This document shows, piece after piece, positions 41,605 to 51,400 of a stretch of 64,000 nucleotides of DNA (position 1 is the first letter of the stretch; each line of letters begins with the position of its first letter). The notes below the pieces were generated by a model. That model saw nothing but the letters and a program-made list of their open reading frames with translations. It was not told the origin of the DNA and searched no databases. The stretch spans positions 10,218-74,217 of the forward strand of contig CALARE010000005.1 in NCBI GenBank assembly GCA_937888725.1. Direction: 5' to 3'. Made by a program: the position numbers and the translations under genes. The stretch is from an uncultured Alphaproteobacteria bacterium (GTDB lineage: Bacteria > Pseudomonadota > Alphaproteobacteria > CAAHEQ01 > UBA3637).

Positions 41605-41952
41605 TTATTTTGCAGCTGGTTTTTGTTGTGGTTTTTTTCTTTTATCAACTAAATGATAAATGCCAGTTTTTGGGTTTTTCTTATATACTTCAATATCCCA
41701 TTTATCCCAAACAATTTCAAATGAATCAGCTGTAATGTTTTGTAAGTTACCAGCATCGCTTGATAATTTGCGTTGAGCACGACCCTGTCCTAAATTAACA
41801 ATTGTGCCAGACCAAGCTGGATGTTGAACTTGAACTTGACTTGGTAAAGTGTATTTCACTTCATTTGATGTGGTTTGTTCTCCGCCTGTATAATAAACAA
41901 CCCCGACAGCCAATGCACCTAAAACGACTAAAAACGGTATAATTTTTTTCAT
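41605..41952 (-). CDS. Membrane-anchored or exported small protein, 115 residues
   Basis: N-terminal hydrophobic helix (4-21) without a clear cleavage site, then a small domain: TLPSQVQVQHPAWSGTIVNL, SFEIVWDKWDIEVYKKNP, and a Lys/Gln/Pro-rich tail. AAAGGAG lies before ATG. Single-gene unit. The tail may contact nucleic acid or the cell wall. Family unknown. Confidence 0.6.
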   Translation of the reverse strand: MKKIIPFLVVLGALAVGVVYYTGGEQTTSNEVKYTLPSQVQVQHPAWSGTIVNLGQGRAQRKLSSDAGNLQNITADSFEIVWDKWDIEVYKKNPKTGIYHLVDKRKKPQQKPAAK

Positions 41953-42049
41953 ATTTTTCTCCTTTAAAACAATCCAATCCTACCTAAATCTACTCTTAGC
42001 AAAAAAATAATTAAAATACAACAAAAAAAATACATGAAAACAAAAAAAA

Positions 42050-42460
42050 TTAAAAGGATAGAGGGATAATTGTTTGAATAAGACCGCAGTCAAATTTTTC
42101 AAATAATGAAGATTTGTTTTCTATTTGTTGGTTTGTTTGATTTTTATTGAATTTTTTGGATAAAGAATCTGGTTTTCTGACAAATGTGCCACAGTGTGAT
42201 ATTGAGAAAAATGATTTTTTTTCTGGTATGTTGGTTGTTGCGTCTTCCAAAAAGATTTTTTTTACCTTTTGTGAGTTTGATTTCTGAAACGGTAGCGAAA
42301 AATCAAAATGCGTTGTTTGCGTTTTAAAAGGAATATACTGTACTAAAAACAGATGTGTGAAAAGATTGTCTTTGCTGTTTTTGTAACTATTAAACAAGTA
42401 AAATAGTGAAATAAAAGCCAAGGATATGATAAAAAGCAATATAAAGTGTTTCTTTTTCAT
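42050..42460 (-). CDS. Small inner-membrane protein, 136 residues
   Basis: Lys-rich start, one membrane helix (6-24) and a Ser/Phe/Lys-rich remainder, probably periplasmic, with two Cys (SHCGTF, FDCGL). No family recognised. It lies between the 41605 gene and the paralog array, with a terminator on its upstream side (42499-42525). Confidence 0.5.
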   Translation of the reverse strand: MKKKHFILLFIISLAFISLFYLFNSYKNSKDNLFTHLFLVQYIPFKTQTTHFDFSLPFQKSNSQKVKKIFLEDATTNIPEKKSFFSISHCGTFVRKPDSLSKKFNKNQTNQQIENKSSLFEKFDCGLIQTIIPLSF

Positions 42461-42496
42461 ATGATGACTATAGCGGTTTTTATAAATATTGTAAAT

Positions 42497-42525
42497 AAAA
42501 AAAGCACACAGGATGTGTGCTTTTT
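42497..42525 (-). terminator. Terminator of the paralog array
   Basis: 11 bp stem AAAAAGCACAC / GTGTGCTTTTT (42499-42509, 42515-42525) with a 5-base loop, 39 bases past the last array gene. Confidence 0.85.
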
Positions 42526-42563
42526 GTCATATCTAAAGTTCAATATATGATAAATGCTACAGA

Positions 42564-43040
42564 TTATGCCCTTGTAAGAATTTTTTCTTCCTTTTTTGAG
42601 GTTGAGGCAACATTTTGAGAGTGGCTTGAAATTCTGCGTGGTTGTCTAATCTCTTTTTCATAAACAGCAAAAACATTAGAACCTTTTTCATTTTTAAAAT
42701 AATCAATAAACATTTTGGGTTGTTCAATACTTTCCGAAGATATTTTTCCTGGGTTTGTTGTGGCAACGCCAATATCTCTATAATGTGAAAACATTTTAGA
42801 AAAATGTTTTTGAGTGTCTTTTGGCATACAAACATGGCTATCATATTCCCCCCATGACCAATCAATCATACTCGTAGCCCATTTAGTGCACTCTTTTAAT
42901 GCCTTGTTCGTTGGCGATTCGTTTTTTTCTTCTTCAGATAAGCTATCTAAATAACAGCCAACAGTGTTTAATTTTTTTATAATTTCATTTAATTCTAGAT
43001 TTTCTTGTTTTCTTGACGAAAATATATTAAAAATACTCAT
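42564..43040 (-). CDS. Array paralog 6 (MSIFNIFS type)
   Basis: 158 residues. Begins MSIFNIFSSRKQENLELNEI, near-identical in its first eight residues and in DNA to paralog 5, so the two are a recent duplication. The shared module lies at about 85-125 (SHYRDIGVATTN..PKMFIDYFKNEKGSNVF). The tail is basic (IRQPRRISSHSQ). No signal peptide or enzymatic motif. 99 bases separate it from paralog 5. Confidence 0.65.
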   Translation of the reverse strand: MSIFNIFSSRKQENLELNEIIKKLNTVGCYLDSLSEEEKNESPTNKALKECTKWATSMIDWSWGEYDSHVCMPKDTQKHFSKMFSHYRDIGVATTNPGKISSESIEQPKMFIDYFKNEKGSNVFAVYEKEIRQPRRISSHSQNVASTSKKEEKILTRA

Positions 43041-43139
43041 GTTAAAACTCCTTTACACAATATAACATTGTTCGTGTTATAATTTATAAAGATATTTTTG
43101 TTAATACTTTTTTTGTTTTTATTATTTTTGTTGTGTTAT

Positions 43140-43592
43140 TTATTCATTTGAATGATAGTTTTTATTTTTTATTATGGATTTTATAACCCAATTTCCTCTC
43201 TCGTCAGTAGAAATTCTAAATGGTTTTTCCCAGTTTGCAATAAGTTCAGCACCTTCTTCTTTTGTAAAAAAATCAATGAACAGTTGAGGGTGGCGAACGG
43301 TTGCGGCTGAGAAACTTTGAGGATAAGAAATCGCATCCATAATAGCATCATAATGCTCAGACATGGTTTTAAAATGATCTTCTACACTTTTTGTCGGGTA
43401 GCGAAAAAAATTATAGTGGCTTTTTAGAATTGTGCGTTTGTGGTTTATCAATTCCTTACATTCATCTATAGATATTCTCATTAGGGAATGAGGGTCATTT
43501 GATACGGATCTTCCTATTTTATCTAATTTATCAACAATAATTTCTAATTCCTTTTTTTCTTTGTTTTTTGAAAATATATTAAAAATACTCAT
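43140..43592 (-). CDS. Array paralog 5 (MSIFNIFS type)
   Basis: 150 residues, MSIFNIFSKNKEKKELEIIV, then the module at about 78-118 (SEHYDAIMDAISYPQ..PQLFIDFFTKEEGAELI). Helical and charged, with a KSIIKNKNYHSNE tail. GGAGAACACC before ATG. It lies 10 bases after paralog 4. The pair 5/6 keeps the same leader and module but differs in most other positions. Confidence 0.65.
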   Translation of the reverse strand: MSIFNIFSKNKEKKELEIIVDKLDKIGRSVSNDPHSLMRISIDECKELINHKRTILKSHYNFFRYPTKSVEDHFKTMSEHYDAIMDAISYPQSFSAATVRHPQLFIDFFTKEEGAELIANWEKPFRISTDERGNWVIKSIIKNKNYHSNE

Positions 43593-43602
43593 GGTGTTCT
43601 CC

Positions 43603-44151
43603 TTATAATATTCTTTGATTATTTTTTCCTTGAAGTTGCTTGATATTTCTTTTTGCTAAAACAACAGTTTTTATTCCTACTCCAAGTATAACTCCAGCAA
43701 CAACAGCAGAAAAAGTTAACAATTTTTTTGTGGTTGAGCTTATCCCTTTTTGAGGGGTATTTGGCTCGATAAGATGATGAATGTGTACCTTTTCTTGATT
43801 CCAAGCTTTAAGAATAGATGAGCCGTTTCCCCTTGTAAAATAATTGATAAACCGTTTGCGTTCAGTTGAATTTAAATTGTAACTATTTAACTTACCACTT
43901 AATGAAAGTTTTATTATATCCCAAAACTTTAATATTTCAACCTGCGAATTATTGATAGAAAGCGTATAATTTTGATCTTTTTCTAATGTTGTAATGGCGT
44001 TATCAGCTTGTTTTTTGCAATAGTCAATGTATTTTGATGTATTAAAAAGCTGTTTATTTGATTTAGATAAATTTTCAAGCTCTGAAACGATTGTTTCTAA
44101 CTCCATATTGATATCTCGAGCTTTTTCAATGTTTGATGTAAATAATGCCAT
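43603..44151 (-). CDS. Array paralog 4, with C-terminal membrane helix
   Basis: 182 residues. Helical N-terminus, then the module at about 72-116 (FWDIIKLSLSGKLN, TERKRFINYFTRGNGSSIL). Unlike its sisters it carries a membrane helix at about 144-166 (LTFSAVVAGVILGVGIKTVV) and a short basic tail, so it is probably tail-anchored. AAAGGATAAAT before ATG. 67 bases from paralog 3. Confidence 0.65.
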   Translation of the reverse strand: MALFTSNIEKARDINMELETIVSELENLSKSNKQLFNTSKYIDYCKKQADNAITTLEKDQNYTLSINNSQVEILKFWDIIKLSLSGKLNSYNLNSTERKRFINYFTRGNGSSILKAWNQEKVHIHHLIEPNTPQKGISSTTKKLLTFSAVVAGVILGVGIKTVVLAKRNIKQLQGKNNQRIL

Positions 44152-44218
44152 TTATTTATCCTTTCTTATTATTTTTTTGGCAGTTATGTTTTTGACGAAA
44201 TAATAAAACAAAAACGAC

Positions 44219-44635
44219 CTATTTTGTGTTTAAAAATTTTTGTTGAATCAAATGCGGTAAGACAGTCTGAAAATTTCTCTTTTCTACTTCTTTATAATAA
44301 TGTTCACCTAAAAAGTGATACAAAATAGCATGTTGCTGTTTTTTTGTCAAAATTCCCTCATGCATGTGACGTATCACTTTTTGTGGAAAATTATACGAAT
44401 CATAAATAGCCTTCCACTTTAAATATGTTGTTTGCATATCAGAGTTGTTTGAAACACTTGGATTCGCATATTGTTCATAAAAACGCAGTTGGTCAAAGAC
44501 TTTCTCTCTATTTTTTGAAATACTTTTCGCAATTTGTGCATTTTGCTGATTTGGCGAATCTTCTGATGTTGTTTTTATAAGGCGTTCCAGCGTAACTAAA
44601 ATTAGCTGAATAAGTTCTTTTTTTTCTTTTGACAT
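44219..44635 (-). CDS. Array paralog 3
   Basis: 138 residues. Helical N-terminus (KELIQLILVTLERLIKT), then the module at about 71-117 with KWKAIYDSYNFPQKVIRHMH, KKQQHAILYHFLGEH. No signal peptide. 10 bases from the 48-residue ORF on its upstream side. Confidence 0.65.
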   Translation of the reverse strand: MSKEKKELIQLILVTLERLIKTTSEDSPNQQNAQIAKSISKNREKVFDQLRFYEQYANPSVSNNSDMQTTYLKWKAIYDSYNFPQKVIRHMHEGILTKKQQHAILYHFLGEHYYKEVEKRNFQTVLPHLIQQKFLNTK

Positions 44636-44645
44636 AATCGCACTC

Positions 44646-44792
44646 TTAGTTGTTAGCTTTTAATAAGTTCTGCGTAATAGCTTTTACTTCAATGGGACTA
44701 AGTGCTGGTTTCCCATTGAGAAAAATCTTGTAATGTGGCATCAATACGGGATAATAATTTGATAAGTTGTTTTTTTTATATTTAGCAAGCAT
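44646..44792 (-). CDS. Short ORF inside the array, 48 residues
   Basis: Start with AAAAGGAAATAAC before ATG and the same strand as its neighbours, 19 bases after paralog 2 and 10 before paralog 3. The product contains PHYKIFLNGKPALSPIEVKA; LSPIEVKAITQNL compares with LTPHEIQKGVQRL near the C-terminus of paralog 2. It could be a truncated paralog or a small partner protein. Short, so confidence is limited. Confidence 0.5.
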   Translation of the reverse strand: MLAKYKKNNLSNYYPVLMPHYKIFLNGKPALSPIEVKAITQNLLKANN

Positions 44793-44811
44793 GTTATTTC
44801 CTTTTGTTGGG

Positions 44812-45324
44812 TTATTTAATTCGTTCTTTAAAAGCTTTAAAAAAAACTTTTTGTAGATTTAACGGTAATCTTTGAACCCCTTTTTGGATTTCGTGCGGCG
44901 TTAAGATGCAAGAAAGAGCAATCCATTTGTTTAAATTATCAGATTTATCCTGTGGAATGAGAGATTGAAGTTCTTCTTTTGTAAATAATTCCTTTCCCTC
45001 TCCTTTGGTAAAATGCTGAATAATAGCTCGCTTTTGTTCAGCACCATAACTGTTTAAATTTTTAAGGGTATTGATTGGGTCATTATATGAATCATAAATG
45101 GCTCGAATTTTTGCAACTTCACCTCTTTTTTTTGTGCAAATTCTAGGATTAAAAGCGTTTAATGAGTCAGCTTTTATGTGGTAATTATTCAAGTGTTGTA
45201 GATAATACTCTGCAGCACTTGTTTTTGCAAGGGCGGTGTTGCCGTTTTCATAAAACAAAATATCATTCTTGATGTTTGAAAGAAGGAAAAGTATCTTTTC
45301 GATTATGCTTATATTTTTTGTCAT
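44812..45324 (-). CDS. Array paralog 2
   Basis: 170 residues. Clear module at about 70-115 (IRAIYDSYNDPINTLKNLNS, EQKRAIIQHFTKGEGKELF), the best-formed copy, and a C-terminal helical part (CILTPHEIQKGVQRLPLNLQ). Weak ribosome site; starts 11 bases after paralog 1, so coupling is likely. No signal peptide. Confidence 0.65.
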   Translation of the reverse strand: MTKNISIIEKILFLLSNIKNDILFYENGNTALAKTSAAEYYLQHLNNYHIKADSLNAFNPRICTKKRGEVAKIRAIYDSYNDPINTLKNLNSYGAEQKRAIIQHFTKGEGKELFTKEELQSLIPQDKSDNLNKWIALSCILTPHEIQKGVQRLPLNLQKVFFKAFKERIK

Positions 45325-45335
45325 TAGAATTCAAC

Positions 45336-45809
45336 TTAACAATTTGAAAGAGCTTGTCTTTTTTGTTCATATAAAAATTTTTTTTCATAGGGTTTTCCAA
45401 TAATCGAATGAGGGAACCCTTTTCTTTGCGTTTTAAGTGCTTGTTCGAAGCTTAATTGGCAAATAAATTGACGACAAATTGGCGTTAGTGTATCGATAAT
45501 GTCTTGTCTTTCCTCAGAGGTTAAATTTACTAATGTTGATACAAGATAAGATGGACAATGATAGATTTTGGTGATGTTTTTCCATTTATTTAGTTGTCTA
45601 GCAAGTTCAGGTGTTTCACCTTCATTGACACGAATAGAAAGTTCTGTCATTCGCCAATTGTGAAAAGCTGTTTGTTGAAAATCAATAATAGGCAGATCTC
45701 TTTGAACACTTTTTTTTGATTTTGATAAGTATTTATGTGCTTGGTCAATTGTTTTTACAATACATTTGATTTTTGAAATTTCAATTTCATCTTGACTTTT
45801 TGTACCCAT
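45336..45809 (-). CDS. Array paralog 1, promoter-proximal
   Basis: 157 residues, the most diverged copy: module at about 72-117 (LNKWKNITKIYHCPSYLVST, SEERQDIIDTLTPICRQFI). Helical throughout, basic C-terminus (KFLYEQKRQALSNC). AGAAAGGGTA before ATG and a strong promoter upstream. First gene of the array; no family recognised. Confidence 0.6.
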   Translation of the reverse strand: MGTKSQDEIEISKIKCIVKTIDQAHKYLSKSKKSVQRDLPIIDFQQTAFHNWRMTELSIRVNEGETPELARQLNKWKNITKIYHCPSYLVSTLVNLTSEERQDIIDTLTPICRQFICQLSFEQALKTQRKGFPHSIIGKPYEKKFLYEQKRQALSNC

Positions 45810-45842
45810 CTTTTACCCTTTCTGTAGCAAAAAAACACTTTT

Positions 45843-45871
45843 ATTTTAGCATGAATGGAGTTATTTGTCAA
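45843..45871 (-). promoter_or_regulatory. Strong promoter of the paralog array
   Basis: Minus strand TTGACA (45871-45866), 17 bases, TAAAAT (45848-45843), with TG one base before the -10 (extended type). 34 bases before the start of paralog 1. Confidence 0.75.
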
Positions 45872-45902
45872 ATGTTTTATTTAAAATGATTATTTTGCTA
45901 AA

Positions 45903-45938
45903 AAATAACCACCCTTAAATTTTTATGGGTGGTTATTT
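45903..45938 (-). terminator. Terminator after hsp20
   Basis: 12 bp stem AAATAACCACCC / GGGTGGTTATTT with a 12-base loop. Confidence 0.75.
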
Positions 45939-45967
45939 ATCTTATTTTTTATAGATTTTATATGCTA

Positions 45968-46447
45968 TTATTTTTCTTTAATTTTGATTTTTTTTAGATT
46001 AGGTGTTTCTGTTTTTGTTTTGGGTATGTTAATTTTAAGCAATCCTTTGTCAAAGGAGGCAGAGACATTTTCATCATCAATATCTGTGGGTAGAGCAATG
46101 GTGCGATTGATGAAACCGTAAGAGCGTTCTGAAAAATAGAATCCCTCATCATCTTTTTGTTCATGAGAATCTGTTTTTTCACCACTAATTGTTAAATAAC
46201 CATCTTTTGAAATGTGTAAATTAATATCATCTGCACTCATGCCAGGAAGTTCAGCTGTTATTTGTACATTTTTAGCGGTTTCAGAAATTTCAATATCTGG
46301 TTCTAAAAGATTTTCCATTTGCCCGAATTTTTCAAAAGGGGCTATATGTTTATCAAAAATGCGATTAATTTCATTTTGAATGGAATTAACTTCTTTGTGT
46401 CTCGCTTTTAGGTATTTTTTGTTATAAGGTGCTACTTTTTGTGACAT
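45968..46447 (-). CDS. Small heat-shock protein, Hsp20/alpha-crystallin family
   Basis: 159 residues. N-terminal arm, then the alpha-crystallin domain (about 45-145): PDIEISETAKNVQITAELPG, MSADDINLHISKDGYLTISG, YFSERSYGFINRTIALPTDI and the closing SFDKGLLKINIPKT (GLL motif). It is an ATP-independent holdase. Start at 46447 (MSQKVAPY) has AAAGGAG upstream; a longer frame exists. A weak hairpin (46468-46505) separates it from msbA. No clear heat-shock promoter seen. Confidence 0.9.
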   Translation of the reverse strand: MSQKVAPYNKKYLKARHKEVNSIQNEINRIFDKHIAPFEKFGQMENLLEPDIEISETAKNVQITAELPGMSADDINLHISKDGYLTISGEKTDSHEQKDDEGFYFSERSYGFINRTIALPTDIDDENVSASFDKGLLKINIPKTKTETPNLKKIKIKEK

Positions 46448-46467
46448 AATTTTCTCCTTTAATTTAT

Positions 46468-46505
46468 AAAAAAACACTTATCAAAATTGTAGATAAGCAT
46501 TTTTT
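46468..46505 (-). terminator. Possible terminator after msbA
   Basis: A 6 bp CTTATC / GATAAG stem with flanking A and T runs between the msbA stop and hsp20 start; weak. Confidence 0.4.
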
Positions 46506-46534
46506 ATTTTTCTGCAAGGAAGGATAAACTTTAG

Positions 46535-48325
46535 TTATGTTTCTTTTTTTGATTTAAATTGAGCCATATAAAGTGCATGATAGGCTCCTTTTAATTCAAG
46601 AAGTTCAGTATGAGTGCCTTGTTCGATAAGGTTTCCCTCATTCACAACAATGATTTTATCGGCATTTTGAATTGTGGAAAGTCTGTGTGCAATGACAAAG
46701 ACCGTTCTGTCATTCATTAAATTATCAATAGCTTGTTGAACAATCGCTTCTGATTTATTGTCAAGTGCTGATGTTGCCTCATCTAAGATAACAATGGGTG
46801 CATTTTTAACAAAGGCTCTTGCGATGGCAACGCGTTGTTTTTGTCCGCCAGAAAGAAGGACGCCTCTTTCCCCGATTTCTGTATCCAATCCTTTAGGTAG
46901 TGTTGTGATAAATTCATCTAAACAGGCAGATTTTAGGGCTTGATTAATTTCATGATCCGTTGCCTCTGGCTTGCCAAGTAAAATATTATCCCGAATAGTG
47001 CCTGCAAATAAGAAATTATCTTGAAAAACAATAGCAATTTGAGAACGTAGTGATTTAAGAGAAACATCTTTGATGCTGATGCCATCAATTAAAATTTCAC
47101 CTTGTGTGAGTTCGTAAAATCTAGGTAATAGATTGACGAGTGTTGTTTTGCCACCACCAGAGTTGCCGACAAGGGCGATCTTTTCCCCTTTATGAACAGT
47201 TAAATTTATATTGTTTAAAATGGTCTTTTTCCCATCATAGCTAAAAACAACATTTTTGTATTCAATTTTATGTTGAATTGGCTGTAGTTCGGGAGCATCT
47301 TTTTTTTCAGAAACACTCATTTTCATTTCTAAAAAGTCAAAAACCCGTTCAATTGCCATAAATGACATTTGTACTGATGTGAAGTTTTTCCCAATATTTT
47401 TAACGGGTGTATAAAGCATTAAAAGAGCGGTCATAAATGCAACAAAGTCACCACTTGTGATTTGATTGGACTTGATAAGATAGCTCCCATACCAAATCGT
47501 GCCTGCAATCCCAATAGAAATAATAATATGCATCATCGGTGAAAGCCAAGCGGTTCTTTGTGTATATTTGATTTGCAATTTAAACATTTGCTTAAGAACA
47601 TTTGAAAATTTTGAGCTTTGATGTTCTTCTAAATTGTAAGATGCAATCGTTTTAAGTCCTGCAAATGTTTCATTAAATGCTGTTAGAACAGCACCACCAG
47701 CAATAACAGTATTGCTCATAACTTCTTTAATTTTCTTGCGAATTTTTGTGAGTGGATATAAGGCTGAGCCAAGGACAATAATAGCAATAATAGCAAGTTG
47801 CCAAGATGTATAAAACAAAACACAAATAAGTGAGAGAGAGGAGAATATTCTTGTTGTAAATACTTTTAAATTATTTAGTAATCCAGAACAGGCAAGACTT
47901 GGGTCGCTATCGCATCTAAAAACGACAAACCCAGATGTATTTTTGTCAACAAAAGCAGATTCACAAGTGACAAGTTTTTGATAAACTTTTTGCTTGACGT
48001 GACTTGTGATTTTTCCGCCAACCCATGTGTTTAAATAAGAGGCGCCATATTCAAGTGCACTTTGAATAACTGTAAAGACAACAATAAAAACAGGGATGGT
48101 AAAAAGTGGAAGATTGAAAGGCGTTTCCCCACCTTTTTCCATAATCACCGTATCCATAAATGGCTTGAGAGAAAGGGCAATAACCGCATCCAATGACCCG
48201 ATCGGAATGGTGATTAATGTTGCCATAAGAGCCCTAATCCAATAGGGTTTGATAAAGGGCCACATGCGAGAATAGTTTAATACAAATAAGTTATTTTTAA
48301 ATTTATTTTTGAGCTGTGTTTGCAT
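46535..48325 (-). CDS. msbA: MsbA-type ABC exporter (lipid A flippase-like)
   Basis: 596 residues: six membrane helices (1-320) then an ATPase domain: Walker A GNSGGGKTTLVNLL, Q-loop IVFQDNFLFAG, signature LSGGQKQRVAIARA, Walker B IVILDEATSALDNKSE and H-loop IAHRLSTIQ. Full-length half-transporter that dimerises in the inner membrane and flips lipid A-core or other lipids. Overall pattern is nearest to MsbA; a drug exporter cannot be excluded. Own promoter TTGACA, 17 bases, TAAACT (48348-48376). Confidence 0.85.
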   Translation of the reverse strand: MQTQLKNKFKNNLFVLNYSRMWPFIKPYWIRALMATLITIPIGSLDAVIALSLKPFMDTVIMEKGGETPFNLPLFTIPVFIVVFTVIQSALEYGASYLNTWVGGKITSHVKQKVYQKLVTCESAFVDKNTSGFVVFRCDSDPSLACSGLLNNLKVFTTRIFSSLSLICVLFYTSWQLAIIAIIVLGSALYPLTKIRKKIKEVMSNTVIAGGAVLTAFNETFAGLKTIASYNLEEHQSSKFSNVLKQMFKLQIKYTQRTAWLSPMMHIIISIGIAGTIWYGSYLIKSNQITSGDFVAFMTALLMLYTPVKNIGKNFTSVQMSFMAIERVFDFLEMKMSVSEKKDAPELQPIQHKIEYKNVVFSYDGKKTILNNINLTVHKGEKIALVGNSGGGKTTLVNLLPRFYELTQGEILIDGISIKDVSLKSLRSQIAIVFQDNFLFAGTIRDNILLGKPEATDHEINQALKSACLDEFITTLPKGLDTEIGERGVLLSGGQKQRVAIARAFVKNAPIVILDEATSALDNKSEAIVQQAIDNLMNDRTVFVIAHRLSTIQNADKIIVVNEGNLIEQGTHTELLELKGAYHALYMAQFKSKKET

Positions 48326-48347
48326 AATACCTCTTTTGTTCTTTTAT

Positions 48348-48376
48348 AGTTTAGTTAAAAGGAGTATTTTTGTCAA
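48348..48376 (-). promoter_or_regulatory. msbA: Promoter of msbA
   Basis: Minus strand TTGACA (48376-48371), 17 bases, TAAACT (48353-48348), 23 bases before the start codon. Confidence 0.6.
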
Positions 48377-48477
48377 TGTTCGGGCATTTTTAAATGAAGT
48401 TTTACATATCTTTTTGCTTGTAAATAAAAAAAAAGTGTGTTAGAAAAAATATAAAAGGGTCGTTTAAGAGGTGCGGG

Positions 48478-51400
48478 GTGCAAAAAGTTTATTTTTCATT
48501 ACCTGTTTTTGCGGTGACAATGTTGGCTTTTGTGGCAAATGCAACAGAGGTTAATCTGCCAACGGCTGTCGTGTTAGATAAAACAAGCTCTTATTATGAT
48601 TCTGTATCCAATAAAATTACCTATGAAAATTCAAGTGATATCGTTGCAGGATCGGGTGGAAATACGGTTTTTGTGAATGCAAAAGATATTCCAGTTGATA
48701 TTAAAAATACGGGGAATATATCAGCCCCAACAGGTGGTTTTGGTATTTATGGTCATACAACCCCAACAGTGGGTGCACCGATTTATATTGATAACCAAGG
48801 AACGATTGAAAGAATTCAATTGCAAGAGTTTGATGGTGTCACCATTTTTAACCAGTCAGAACAAGAAACGTCTGATGATTCTGAAACAGATACGGGAACT
48901 GATACTGGAACGGACACAGGAACAGATACACAAGCTGATGAAGAAAATACTGCTACTCAAGTTACGCCTGTTATAAAAGGGAGTATGTTGCTTGGAACAA
49001 ATGCAATGGTTTCAAATTTTGGCGGTAGATTTGAAAATTTTGATGGAGATGATAAAAATAATACAATTGCATTTGCAAGTAATGGTACGTTGCATAACGG
49101 TGCACAACCTATTGTTTCATCAATTAAGGATGAAGATGGGCATGAAACACTTGTTCAAACAGGGTTAAATATATTTGATTCTTCTATTACAACCGATAAT
49201 ATTATCTTTCTTGGAAATGGTTTTTTCTCTAATGCTTCAAAGGTTGACGTTCAATCTGTTAATATGGGGAATAATGCAACAATTCGAAATGTGGTTGATC
49301 CCTATATTTCGAATGTTGGTGATGAAAATCTAGCTGGAAAGGTATTGCCAGATGGTGCAAATTTTAAAGCTGTCGATATTGAGGTTGGCAATAATTCAAA
49401 TATTTTTAATGAAATGGGTGCGACGTTTGAAGCTGACCGCATTATAACTGGTGTAAATACAGTTATTACAAATGGAGCAAGTTATTATTTTGATTATCTA
49501 AATCAGGTTGGAGTAACAACTGTTACAATTGATGGTGAATTAAATGATATACTTGAGGGGATAGAAGGTGTTTTGGGCGGTGTATTGGGTGATTTAATAT
49601 CATCACCAACAACTGAAACAACACCTAATTTAGGTATAACAACGAATACGACTTATTTCCCTGTTCCAAAAATTCCACATGCATCGCAAATGAATGTTGA
49701 ACAGCTTGTTATGGGTGAAAATTCAAGCTTGATTAATAATGGAAATAGCGTCTATCAAGGTAATACAATTGATTTTAAAGATTCGGGGCAATTAACTATA
49801 CAAGCTGGTAGTGTTAATTTAACGGGCGATTTAACTTTTGAAAATAATGGTTCAATTCTTGTTTCAACAATTTATCAACCTTCCGTATATGTTCCACAAC
49901 TAAAAGATTCAGCAGAGGATGAGAGTGGGACAGATGATACGACAGGTACCTTACCTGATGAAAATGGAACAGCTCAATCAAATATAATGACAATTGATGA
50001 AATAGATGATACGTTGGAAACAATTACGCCAGTCGCAGGGACATTAACACCTGAAGCAATTGATGTTTTGATGGGTGTACTAAGAGATGGGAGTGATTTA
50101 TCTGAAGCTGAATTGGCACGTATTGAAGCTGAATTAAAAGCGGATAGTGAATTGAATCCTGATAAACAATATACAGCTGAAGAAATACAAAATATTATTA
50201 ATGATGCAATTAATGGTGTTGGTGGTGGCACATCAGGAGGGGGATCTTCTGGTGGTTCAGATAGTGATACATCAGATGATGGAGATGGGGATGGCTCAGG
50301 CGGTGGGTCACAAATACCTGATGATAATCCGTCAGCAGGCACAGGTGCTCCAACTGTTCCAGATGAATTAAAAGATTATGTTGAATATAAAGAAGTTTTG
50401 TCTGGAACCTTTTATGATGCAAGTCTTAAAGCTGAAAATATAAAAATGGGAGATAATGGCAATATTACTGTAACAGGGGGTACACTCAATACAAAACGAA
50501 TTGATATGGGTGATAATGCCGTTCTTACCATTCAATCAGCAGCCTATTCTTTAGGTGAAGGTGGCATGACAGATGGATCGGGTTCTGATTTGACGGATGG
50601 CGAGAAAGCTGATTTTATACTACCTAGTGTTTCTGTATCAGAAGGCATTTATTTGGGGAATTCTTCAACATTGAATCTTGATGATAGGGCTTATCAAGAT
50701 GGTGATGAAAAAATGGCCGTTATTTTAACTCCTTCAATTAATTTTAAAGCTGATGGTCGCATTGCGTTGAATGGTGATTTTACACTCTATGCCGATAGTG
50801 AAAAACAAACACTAGGACAAATTAATATGGCTGAACGAGGCTTTATTCAAGCCCTTGCAAAATTAAAAGCTGATATTACTTTAGGTTCGGATTCAAATGT
50901 ATTATTGTCTAATCAGCAAGAAGAAGATGAAGACGGAGAAGATTCTTCTGCTGCTATTTGTAATCATTGTTATCAAGCTGGGACGATTTTAGGTTCACTT
51001 AAAAAAGCTGAAGGAGCCAAAAATGTACACATTACTGTGGATGTGGATGAAGCTCATTTTGCAAAATTAGATGGTGATATTAATGTTGATTCGATTTTGG
51101 TTGATGTTGGTTTGTTAGAAGCAGCTGGTGAGGTGAAAGGCAATATCTATTTAAATACGGATACAACATTCAGAGTAACAAGTTCATCCATTAAAGATGG
51201 TCCATTAATTATTTATGATCCAATTACTCGTCTTGATAATACAACAAATACAACTTTAGAAGTCTTGTTGAATAATAATGAATTTTACAAGACAACCAAT
51301 ACAATTAATGTTGAAAATTTGATTGTTCATCAAGGCGGGATTGAAGTTAATAAACCTGTTTGGATTGATAATGTCAAATTGAATGATAACACAACTATTC

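Noticed and set aside
46468..46505. RNA thermometer in front of hsp20
   Set aside because: The stem is short and not paired with the ribosome site; it fits a weak msbA terminator.
48677..48976. Short ORF inside the autotransporter gene
   Set aside because: Overlaps the autotransporter frame, has no ribosome site and gives no recognisable protein.
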